A stretch of DNA of 14,599 nt, from assembly GCA_021789355.1 (NCBI GenBank), contig JAJYJR010000073.1:1-14599 (forward strand). The letters are read 5' to 3'. Below the pieces are notes generated by a model. That model saw nothing but the letters and a program-made list of their open reading frames with translations, was not told the origin of the DNA and did not search any database. Positions 1-5,776 of this stretch are shown in pieces. The number at the start of each line of letters is the position of its first letter. The stretch's first letter is position 1. The translations under genes were made by a program, and so were the position numbers. Source of the DNA: Chloroflexota bacterium. Lineage in GTDB: Bacteria > Chloroflexota > Limnocylindria > Limnocylindrales > CSP1-4.

Positions 1-558
1 CCAAAACGATCAACGCTAGGGCTGAACACACCCCACGACCCCCAAAACGCCATACACCCATAAACCCGAAACCCGAACCGGCCCCAAAGACCAGACCACC
101 CCGCCAAGCGCTTATTTTGGGCCTAACCGCAGCGACGACTAGCGAACCCGGACGACGAGCGGCAAAGAGGATCCCTTATAAACCCGCAGGTCAGGGCGCT
201 GGGCGACGACCACCGGCGACGACTGACGATCAAGGACAGGCGGACTCGGACTTTTTAGCAGTGAGTCCGATTCGGCCGCTCTCGCACCTCTCCTTGGGCT
301 GACACTTTAGCCTTTGCTGCGGCGCCCAATGCTGCGCACGGCGGCTACGGCCCACGCCCAAACCGCGGGCCGCCGCATCCGGCTGAGCCCGAACAGGTGC
401 CCCCTTCTCCGGGTACTACTTCGGGCAACACCGCCGACCCGGGCCTCGGGGCCGGGGTGACGACCTTTCACCGCGCGGCGAAGACGACGGAAACGATCCA
501 GTATTCGAGCAGCAGCAGGTAGTGGCCGAGCTGCCGCTCCCTTGACCCTGCCGGCCGC
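1..558. other. Gene-poor left edge
   Basis: No gene is recognised here. The first 110 bases are clearly richer in A and C runs and lower in GC than the rest of the window and contain no plausible reading frame. The short frames between 117 and 540 have no ribosome binding site, no recognisable motif and no consistent third-position GC bias. One plus-strand frame (about 251-526) is open and reads as a Pro/Gly/Ala-rich peptide, but it lacks a usable start codon. The stretch may be decayed DNA or the flank of an element lying outside the window. Confidence 0.5.
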
Positions 559-1221
559 TCAGCGCCAGATCGCCCCGATGCGGTCGACGTCCGCGGGAAT
601 CGGCTCGCCCCGCCCCGACGCTATCCGGCCGGCGGACCAGGCGACGATGGCGGCGTCGAGGATGTCTGCGACGGCGGCCTCGCCGGCCCCCCCGAGGTCG
701 TCGGGGAGGGCGATGCCGTGCTCCGCGAGTATGCGGCGCCGCACGGCGACGCCGCTCCACGATGTCTTCGGCCATCGCAGGGGGGCCCCGCCGTTGGCGC
801 GGGTGAAGGACACCTCGGGGTGGACCTCATGGAGCCGCGGGTCCCGGGCCGCCACCGGCTGCACCTGGAGGATCATCGTCTTCAGGCCGTAGGCCTGGGC
901 CGAGATGCCGTCCCAGCCGCGCGTGCGGGCGAGGTCGTTTGCCGCCCTGTGCGACGGGGCCGCCAGCAGGTCGGCGGGCGGGGTGAGGAAGACCGACTGC
1001 CAGCGCGGCCCCACGTATTTGCGGGCTTGCATGTCCGCGGGGCGGCGCCGGCCGGCTTCAGGGAGACCGATGGGCATGTCGACGCCGATGACACGCGCAC
1101 CGGCCGCGTCTTTGACCGCTGCGTCGATCGTGGGGCACAGCAACGCCCGCTCGAATCGTCCTTTGTCGAGGACGACCACGACCCAGCGGCCCTTCCACAC
1201 ATCGGCCCCGGCGACGAGCAC
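559..1221 (-). CDS. DUF429 family protein (predicted RNase H-like fold)
   Basis: A 220-residue protein that I assign to DUF429, a family predicted to adopt an RNase H-like fold and of unknown cellular role. The features supporting this are an N-terminal beta strand with an acidic residue (AGADVWKGRWVVVVLD, D7), a second strand ending in VIGVDMPIGLP (D48), the segment REARKYVG-like 'ARKYVGPRWQSVF', the HPEVSF motif near residue 137, and a C-terminal Asp-rich helix (VADILDAAIVAW). Conserved acidic residues fit a divalent-metal nuclease-type site, but activity is not established for the family. The start is GTG at 1221. A TATCGT box lies 7 nt upstream and there is no well-spaced Shine-Dalgarno sequence, which suggests a leaderless message. 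It is divergent from the HAD gene across 101 bp. Confidence 0.85.
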   Translation of the reverse strand: MLVAGADVWKGRWVVVVLDKGRFERALLCPTIDAAVKDAAGARVIGVDMPIGLPEAGRRRPADMQARKYVGPRWQSVFLTPPADLLAAPSHRAANDLARTRGWDGISAQAYGLKTMILQVQPVAARDPRLHEVHPEVSFTRANGGAPLRWPKTSWSGVAVRRRILAEHGIALPDDLGGAGEAAVADILDAAIVAWSAGRIASGRGEPIPADVDRIGAIWR

Positions 1222-1228
1222 CCCTGCG

Positions 1229-1234
1229 ACGATA
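1229..1234 (-). promoter_or_regulatory. -10 box of the DUF429 gene (leaderless)
   Basis: On the minus strand TATCGT (TAnnnT) ends 7 nt before the GTG start at 1221, so transcription would begin at or next to the start codon. No clear -35 is visible. This is inference from position and resemblance only. Confidence 0.35.
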
Positions 1235-1307
1235 GAACCTCCGGCGCGCCACCCCCACCGTGCGCTCCGCGCTTCGCCCGGTCGCCGCCGGCGAACGCCC
1301 CCCGGCC

Positions 1308-1316
1308 TGAGATAAT
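1308..1316 (+). promoter_or_regulatory. Extended -10 promoter of the HAD gene (leaderless)
   Basis: TGA followed by GATAAT matches an extended -10 element (TGn-TATAAT, one mismatch). It ends 6 nt before the GTG start at 1323, so the predicted transcript begins at the start codon. No -35 match and no Shine-Dalgarno sequence are present, which fits a leaderless actinobacterial gene. Confidence 0.45.
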
Positions 1317-1322
1317 CCTGGC

Positions 1323-2003
1323 GTGATCGAAGCGGTCATCTTCGACCTCGACGGTGTGCTGATGGACTCCGAGCAGCTCTGGGATCAGGCGCGGCGTGAG
1401 GTGGCCGAGCAGCACGGTGGCAGGTGGCGGGAAGGCGCGACCGAGGCCATGCAGGGCATGAGCTCTCCCGAATGGTCGCAATACCTGCACGACACGGTCG
1501 GCGTGGAACTCGACACCGAACAGATCGTGGCGTCGGTTGTCGACGAGCTACTCGAGCGCTACAGCCGGTCCCTGCCGCTCATGCCCGGAGCGGTCGAGGT
1601 CGTCGAACGGCTCGGCCAGAGCTGGCCGCTGGGGCTCGCCTCGTCGTCGAACCGGGGCGTCATCGACGCCGTGCTCGAGGACGTGGGTCTCGCGCCGATG
1701 TTCGCAGCGACGGTCTCCTCGGAGGAAGTGGAGCGGGGCAAGCCCGCTCCCGACGTCTACCTCGAGGCCGCCGCACGCCTGGGCGTGGCAGCGTCACACT
1801 GCTGCGCCGTCGAGGACTCCGCCAACGGGATCCGCTCGGCTGCGGCCGCGGCGATGTTCGTCGCCGCCATCCCGAACCGGCGATACCCTCCCAGTCCCGA
1901 CGCGCTGGGCCTCGCCGGGCTCGTGGTCACGAACCTCGGGGACCTGACCGCAGGGGCGATCCGTGCCGGCTGGGCCGAGTGGTCGGGGGCGGTCGCCGGC
2001 TGA
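1323..2003 (+). CDS. HAD-superfamily hydrolase, beta-phosphoglucomutase/phosphatase type
   Basis: A 226-residue HAD subfamily IA protein, a cytosolic Mg-dependent phosphatase or sugar-phosphate mutase working through a phospho-aspartate. All four motifs are present. Motif I is FDLDGVLMDSE (nucleophile D8, acid/base D10), motif II is the serine cluster LASSSNRG (residues 105-112), motif III is the lysine in RGKPAPDVYLEAA (K140), and motif IV is VEDSANGI (E164, D165). A helical cap lies between residues 16 and 85. The length is normal for the family. The substrate cannot be read from sequence; the DLDGV-(L/I)-DSE and GKP..D.YLxAA patterns fit beta-phosphoglucomutase-like or 2-deoxyglucose-6-phosphatase-like members. 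The GTG start at 1323 is chosen because MIEAVIFDLDG is the normal N-terminus and an extended -10 lies just upstream. Confidence 0.92.
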   Translation: MIEAVIFDLDGVLMDSEQLWDQARREVAEQHGGRWREGATEAMQGMSSPEWSQYLHDTVGVELDTEQIVASVVDELLERYSRSLPLMPGAVEVVERLGQSWPLGLASSSNRGVIDAVLEDVGLAPMFAATVSSEEVERGKPAPDVYLEAAARLGVAASHCCAVEDSANGIRSAAAAAMFVAAIPNRRYPPSPDALGLAGLVVTNLGDLTAGAIRAGWAEWSGAVAG

Positions 2004-2011
2004 GCGGGAGG

Positions 2012-2044
2012 CACTCGGGTGGGGTCTGCCGGCCGACCCGGGTG
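2012..2044. terminator. Possible bidirectional terminator hairpin
   Basis: A 9-bp inverted repeat (CACTCGGGT at 2012-2020 with ACCCGGGTG at 2036-2044, one G-T wobble) encloses a 15-nt loop. It lies between the convergent ends of the HAD gene and the SRPBCC gene. There is no T-tract on either side, so it would be a GC-hairpin type terminator of the kind common in high-GC bacteria. Confidence 0.35.
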
Positions 2045-2094
2045 TGCGGGTCTCGCCGCCGGCGCTGGTGCCCGACAGGGCGTCCGGGCCGCAC

Positions 2095-2559
2095 CTACGG
2101 CGTCTCGGCGGCCTTCTTGATCGCGGCGAGGGTGGCCGGGATACCTGATTGGGCCGCCTCGCTGCGGTTGTCGATCTGCGCCTGCGCGTCGTCGCCGTAG
2201 CGCTCCTTGAACATCGCGACGCCATCGGGGAGGAACTGCCACGACTCGGTCACCTCCGTTCCTCCCTCGACCGGGACGAACACGTAGCCCCAGCGCACGA
2301 ACTTTCCGCCCACGGTGAAGGCGAACTCGCGGCCCCGCTCGGCGGCCACCACCTGGGAGCGCGTCTCCCAGGTCCGCTCGGGCAGCTCGTTGCGCCCCGT
2401 GAACCACGCGCCGGCCTCGGGTCCGGAGCCCTCGTCCCACCAGCAGGCCTTGCAGACGGGACTCCACTCTCCCATTCGGGTGACGTCGGAGACCATGTCG
2501 TAGAGGTCTTCGGGAGAGCGGGCGATGACGATCGACTCGGCGTGATGGAGCTTGGTCAC
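2095..2559 (-). CDS. SRPBCC (START/Bet v1-like) family protein, polyketide_cyc2 type
   Basis: A 154-residue single-domain protein of the SRPBCC fold, which forms a deep hydrophobic cavity for lipid-like or aromatic ligands. The diagnostic features are the N-terminal strand HAESIVIARSPEDLYDMVSDV (residues 6-26), the helix followed by RMGEWSPVC, the strand region WETRSQVVAAERGREFAF, and the C-terminal long helix carrying the typical late 'ESWQFLPDG' and 'IPATLAAIKKAAE' segments. It is most like the 'polyketide cyclase/dehydrase' family proteins often annotated in actinobacteria. No specific reaction can be assigned. The GTG start at 2559 precedes the conserved first strand. It is convergent with the HAD gene and is not in an operon. 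Confidence 0.85.
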   Translation of the reverse strand: MTKLHHAESIVIARSPEDLYDMVSDVTRMGEWSPVCKACWWDEGSGPEAGAWFTGRNELPERTWETRSQVVAAERGREFAFTVGGKFVRWGYVFVPVEGGTEVTESWQFLPDGVAMFKERYGDDAQAQIDNRSEAAQSGIPATLAAIKKAAETP

Positions 2560-3020
2560 GTCACCAGTCTGGCCAATGGGCGGGCCCGGGGCCCGTCGGG
2601 CGGTCCCGAGGCGCTCCTTGCAGGGGTCCCGTGGACACCCGTGGCCGCGGATCCTCGGGGCTGCCGGCTGCCCAGCATCTGCACCGGGTCAGCAGATCCA
2701 GGCCACGACGGCCCAGATGGCGGCGACGCCCACGATGGACCACAAGATGTCCGCGGGGACTCCGCGACCCGTGCAACGGCCCCGGCGCGCGCCGGAATCT
2801 GTGCATGGACAGGCACCCTTCGCGGTCGCCTCCGCGCGGCGAGGCGCCAGGGTTGAGGCGTGCCTGCACCCCCGAGCAGGCACCACCTGCTGGCGACTTG
2901 GCGAAACGATTGCCCCGCCGGGCGCGCACTCTTGCGGTGATTCTGCGCCTATCGTCGCGGCCAGTTGTTGACCGAGCAGCCGCCGGCGAAGGGCGATGGC
3001 ATCGCAGGAGATGCGGACGC
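2560..3020. other. Long intergenic region upstream of the STAS gene
   Basis: About 460 bases between two divergent genes with no gene I can support. The open frames here encode Arg/Ala/Pro-rich sequence typical of antisense reading of GC-rich DNA. The one unusual item is a minus-strand hydrophobic stretch ending in a stop at 2689 (see findings). No convincing -10/-35 pair for the STAS gene was found. A Shine-Dalgarno-like AGGAG (3006-3010) directly precedes that gene. Confidence 0.5.
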
Positions 3021-3434
3021 ATGGAATCATTCCCCGATGTCGAGAAATTCGATGTTCAGGTCACCCGTGAGCCCACCGGCACCCGGGTCAGCCTTGTGGG
3101 TGAGCTGGACCTGACGGCGGTCGACACGCTCGCGGAGGGCATCGAGGATCTGATCGACTCGGGACCGATCGGCACCGATGTGATCCTCGACCTCAGCGGG
3201 CTTGCGTTCAGCGACCTGCTCGGCGTTCGGGCTGTGCGCGACGCGTGCCGGCGGCTCCAGAGCCGTGGCGCCAGGGTCAGGGTCCGGGGGATCCGGCCCG
3301 TCGTCCGCCGCGTCCTCGACCGGGCCGGTATCGACCTACCGTCGATCGCGGAAGTGAAACCCCTGGCGATCACCGAGATCGACGGGCGTCCACGAGGACA
3401 GCGGTCACAAGCCAACGCCCCTGGCTCCGTCTGA
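3021..3434 (+). CDS. STAS-domain protein, anti-sigma factor antagonist-like, without the phospho-serine
   Basis: A 137-residue protein consisting of one STAS domain (about residues 8-118), the fold of SpoIIAA/RsbV anti-anti-sigma factors, which release a sigma factor by binding its anti-sigma kinase. Landmarks are VSLVGELDLTAVDTLAEGIEDLI (24-45) and the strand-helix VILDLSGLAFSDLLGVRAV (54-72). In SpoIIAA-type proteins the loop reads D-S-S-G and its first serine is the phosphorylation switch. Here it reads D65-L66-L67-G68, so that switch cannot work as in the classical system. ATG 3021 is preceded by AGGAG with a 10-nt gap, and the domain begins right after it. The next gene starts 25 nt downstream, so the two are probably co-transcribed. 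No anti-sigma factor or sigma factor gene is nearby. Confidence 0.85.
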   Translation: MESFPDVEKFDVQVTREPTGTRVSLVGELDLTAVDTLAEGIEDLIDSGPIGTDVILDLSGLAFSDLLGVRAVRDACRRLQSRGARVRVRGIRPVVRRVLDRAGIDLPSIAEVKPLAITEIDGRPRGQRSQANAPGSV

Positions 3435-3459
3435 CCAGCAGGTCACGGACAGCGGCGAG

Positions 3460-4350
3460 ATGGATGTCGCCGCCATAGCCGACGAGTTGTACGGCGCCGA
3501 CCCCGCCGAGTTCACCTCCCTCCGGGACGCGTATGTGACGGAGGCCCGCCGGGAGGGCGACCGGGAGGGCGCGCAGGCCATCAAGGCGTTGAAGCGGCCG
3601 TCGCCGGCGGCCTGGGCCGTCAACCTGCTTGTCCGGGAACGGCGCGAGGATCTCAGCCGGGCCCTCGAACTGGGCCGGGAGCTGCGCGACGCGCAGGCCC
3701 GCCTGTCGGGCGAGGACATGAGGCGTCTGTCCCGCCGGCGGCAGCAGGTCGTCGTCGAGCTCGCCCGGGAGGCGAGCGGCCTTGCTGCCGACCGGGGCCG
3801 CAGGCTCGGCGGCAACGTGGCGCGCCAGGTCGAAGCCACCCTCAACGCGGCGCTGGTAGATCTCGACGCGGCGGCCACAGTCGCGAGCGGAAGGCTCGTG
3901 CGGCCCCTCGAGCACACGGGCATGGGACCGGTCGACGTCTCGGACGCGGCCGCCGTACCCACCGGGGCGCCGGCTCCGGGGCCACTGCCCGCGCCCCGGC
4001 CCGCAGGCTCACACGCGGAGAAAGACGCAGCGCGCGACCGCCGGCGCCGGGCGAGCGGACAGGCCCGGACGGCACTGGCCGACGCCGAGGAGGAGCTCGA
4101 GCGCGCACAAGCGGCAGCCTTGGAGGCGGACTCGGCGCTTCACACAGCAGAGCTCCGGCTGGCCGGCGCCGGTGAGAACGTTCACCGGCTGGAGGAGGAG
4201 CTTGCCTCGGCGCGGCGGGAAGCCGATGCCGCCCACGCAGCGGCCGGTGACGCCGCGCGGTTCCGCGACCGCGCCCGGGCGACCCTCGAAGACGCCCGCC
4301 GCCGGGCGAAGGAAGCGAGAGAAGCTCTGGTGGCGCTCGAGAAGCCGTGA
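3460..4350 (+). CDS. Uncharacterised actinobacterial coiled-coil protein
   Basis: A 296-residue soluble protein with no enzymatic motif. The N-terminal part (1-145) is helical and opens with LYGADPAEFTSLRDAYVTEARREGD, followed by the 'IKALKRPSPAAWAVNLL' segment (41-57). I recognise this arrangement from many actinobacterial proteins annotated only as hypothetical. Residues about 160-188 are a Pro/Ala/Gly linker. Residues about 189-294 form a strongly charged Ala/Glu/Arg heptad-type coiled coil without signal peptide or membrane segment. It follows the STAS gene by 25 nt, which suggests one transcript, but no functional link is known. The ATG start at 3460 gives the conserved N-terminus; the ribosome binding site (GGCGAG) is weak. 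Function unknown. Confidence 0.8.
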   Translation: MDVAAIADELYGADPAEFTSLRDAYVTEARREGDREGAQAIKALKRPSPAAWAVNLLVRERREDLSRALELGRELRDAQARLSGEDMRRLSRRRQQVVVELAREASGLAADRGRRLGGNVARQVEATLNAALVDLDAAATVASGRLVRPLEHTGMGPVDVSDAAAVPTGAPAPGPLPAPRPAGSHAEKDAARDRRRRASGQARTALADAEEELERAQAAALEADSALHTAELRLAGAGENVHRLEEELASARREADAAHAAAGDAARFRDRARATLEDARRRAKEAREALVALEKP

Positions 4351-4444
4351 CCCGGCCGTGGTCCCGGAACCGTACGCCGCGCTGCGTCGGCCCTGACCGC
4401 AGGGCACACTTGAGGACCGAGGAGAGTCGGAGGAGAGAGGGCCT

Positions 4445-5104
4445 GTGCTTCGTCGACGTCCGCCGGCGGTCCCAGTCGGCACCTACACGTCATGGTCGTG
4501 GCCGCGTGCCCCGGCGGGATACGCCGAGATGCGATGGGAGCTCGAGCCGCGTACCGACCCGTCGCCGGCGGGCTACTTCTGGGCCCATCAGGTGAACCTG
4601 GTTGGCGGCGAAGCCGCCTACTTCGGGCTGCAGACCCGCGGGGCCCAACCCGAGGGCAAGATCGCAATCTTTTCCGTATGGGGCGCCATCGACGCCGAAG
4701 GCCCGGAGCACGCCGGGCGCTTCGGGGGGGAAGGCACCGGGATGACCGTGCGCATCCGCTACGCGTGGGCGCCGGGCCGGCGCGAGAGGCTGACCCTCCG
4801 CACCGCCGGCCGCGGCTGGTGGCGCGCCGAGATCGGCGAGCTGTTGGTCGGGCGGATCCTGGTCGACGCCCGATGGGGTGCCCTGGCGCCGACGTCGGTC
4901 ATGTGGACCGAACGCTACGCCCCGCCCCTGCGGGGCTGCGCCGACATGGGGCACGCCGTGGCGTGGTTCGGCACGCCCGTCGCCGACGGCGGGGTGAGGC
5001 CGCGCTGGCACCGCAACCACCTGGCCTCCAACACCGGATGCCCCGGCTCCTCCGTGCAAGACGCCGACGGGGGCGTCCTGCATGTGATGGGCGCCAACCG
5101 CTGA
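4445..5104 (+). CDS. DUF3472-like domain protein
   Basis: A 219-residue protein of unknown function. It resembles the DUF3472 family by the ordered motifs AAYFGLQTR (57-65), KIAIFSVWGA (72-81), FGGEGTGM (about 92-99) and RIRYAWAPGRRERLTLR (about 101-117). In the family these follow as YFG.Q, (I/L)FSVW, GxEGxG and a Y.W..G..Y/R.L strand. The predicted structure is nearly all beta strand, consistent with a jelly-roll or lectin-like sandwich. The N-terminus lacks a signal peptide, although family members are often secreted. The GTG start at 4445 is supported by a strong GGAGGAGAG ribosome binding site (4429-4437) 7 nt upstream. It lies 94 nt after the coiled-coil gene. The family assignment is from memory of motifs and needs a profile search. 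Confidence 0.65.
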   Translation: MLRRRPPAVPVGTYTSWSWPRAPAGYAEMRWELEPRTDPSPAGYFWAHQVNLVGGEAAYFGLQTRGAQPEGKIAIFSVWGAIDAEGPEHAGRFGGEGTGMTVRIRYAWAPGRRERLTLRTAGRGWWRAEIGELLVGRILVDARWGALAPTSVMWTERYAPPLRGCADMGHAVAWFGTPVADGGVRPRWHRNHLASNTGCPGSSVQDADGGVLHVMGANR

Positions 5105-5159
5105 AGTCTTTCGGGCCGCGTGACCGTCCGCCCCGTCCGTGGCGTACCTTCGCCGGCCG

Positions 5160-5492
5160 TCAGCTGTGTCGCGCCCGCATCCCCGTTCGCCGCCACATGG
5201 CGACCTCAGACACCACGGCGACCAACGTGGACACGGCGGCCACCGACGGCCATGCCCCGATCTTCTTCGCCAGCGGGTGCGATCCGCCCATCGCCCCCGC
5301 GTACAGCCCGAGGAGGCCGACGCCCGCCACCGGGCCGAGTGACTTCCACCAGCGACGACCGGACCAGGCCCCGGCCAGAGCGAAGATGGCCCCGCCGACT
5401 TCTCGCCGGCCTGTGGCCCTCGCCACGGTGAAACCGGCTACGAGGCCGCTGACCGCGGCAACGGAGGGGCGAGCCAGGAGTGACACAGACAT
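5160..5492 (-). CDS. Small four-helix membrane protein, unknown function
   Basis: A 110-residue hydrophobic protein with four likely membrane segments at about residues 9-27, 31-45, 50-69 and 80-99. They are separated by short basic loops (ARATGRR, SGRRWW, AKK, WRRTGMR). The Gly/Ala-rich helices resemble small actinobacterial integral membrane proteins with no assigned role. I do not recognise a family. The ATG start at 5492 has a TAGGGT box 6 nt upstream (leaderless) and alternatively a weak AAGG. It is convergent with the DUF3472-like gene (55 nt between stops). Confidence 0.7.
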   Translation of the reverse strand: MSVSLLARPSVAAVSGLVAGFTVARATGRREVGGAIFALAGAWSGRRWWKSLGPVAGVGLLGLYAGAMGGSHPLAKKIGAWPSVAAVSTLVAVVSEVAMWRRTGMRARHS

Positions 5493-5498
5493 CGCATC

Positions 5499-5504
5499 AC
5501 CCTA
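5499..5504 (-). promoter_or_regulatory. Possible -10 box of the membrane-protein gene
   Basis: TAGGGT on the minus strand lies 6 nt before the ATG at 5492, the spacing expected for a leaderless transcript. No -35 is evident. Confidence 0.3.
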
Positions 5505-5583
5505 CCTTCGATAGGCGAGGACGGCCCGTTAGCCGAGATCGTTCAGTAATTCGGCGCTGAGACCTGCGCAAAGACGCGGAAAC

Positions 5584-5642
5584 GCCCTTCTGGCAGGGGG
5601 GAATGTGGGTGTTCGAAGCTCACATCCTCCCAACAGAAGGGC
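5584..5642 (+). repeat. Inverted-repeat hairpin in the leader of the IS remnant
   Basis: GCCCTTCTG (5584-5592) and CAGAAGGGC (5634-5642) form a perfect 9-bp outer stem. Inside it, ATGTGGGT (5603-5610) pairs with GCTCACAT (5618-5625) with two wobbles. The structure sits 9 nt before a start codon (5652) that opens a transposase-like frame, so it could be part of the untranslated leader of an insertion sequence, where structured leaders limit transposase expression. Confidence 0.55.
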
Positions 5643-5651
5643 ACTTCCGAG

Positions 5652-5720
5652 ATGAAGCGTACTCGTCATCGTCCCGCGCTCGAAGTGACCACCGGGGCCA
5701 AGGGCGTCGTCGCCCACGCG
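5652..5720 (+). pseudogene. N-terminal fragment of a transposase, probably IS1380 family
   Basis: From ATG 5652 the frame begins MKRTRHRPALEV and continues to GAKGVVAHA. From memory this matches the beginning of actinobacterial IS1380-type DDE transposases, where GVV.H.G leads into a helix of the type ARLLADLAD. After residue 23 the resemblance stops abruptly (AVSGIPPPEEG), and the frame runs out within the end of the convergent gene. Only the first 20-odd residues of a protein normally well over 400 residues remain, so this is a truncated copy. The DNA upstream (from about 5530, including the hairpin) probably belongs to the same left end. The break near 5720 lies about 55 nt from the stop of the PEP-binding gene. 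Confidence 0.5.
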
Positions 5721-5733
5721 GCGGTGAGCGGGA

Positions 5734-5753
5734 TCCCTCCGCCCGAAGAGGGA
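5734..5753 (-). terminator. Weak candidate terminator of the split PEP synthase-like operon
   Basis: TCCCTC (5734-5739) and GAGGGA (5748-5753) form a 6-bp stem with an 8-nt loop, 24 nt beyond the stop codon at 5777 on the minus strand. There is no T-tract. Short GC stems occur by chance in this DNA. Confidence 0.25.
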
Positions 5754-5776
5754 GTGCTTCGCCTACCGGCGCGCCG

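Noticed and set aside
559..1326. Long plus-strand frames (542-892, 718-1326, 905-1315)
   Set aside because: They are antisense to the DUF429 gene, which carries recognisable family motifs.
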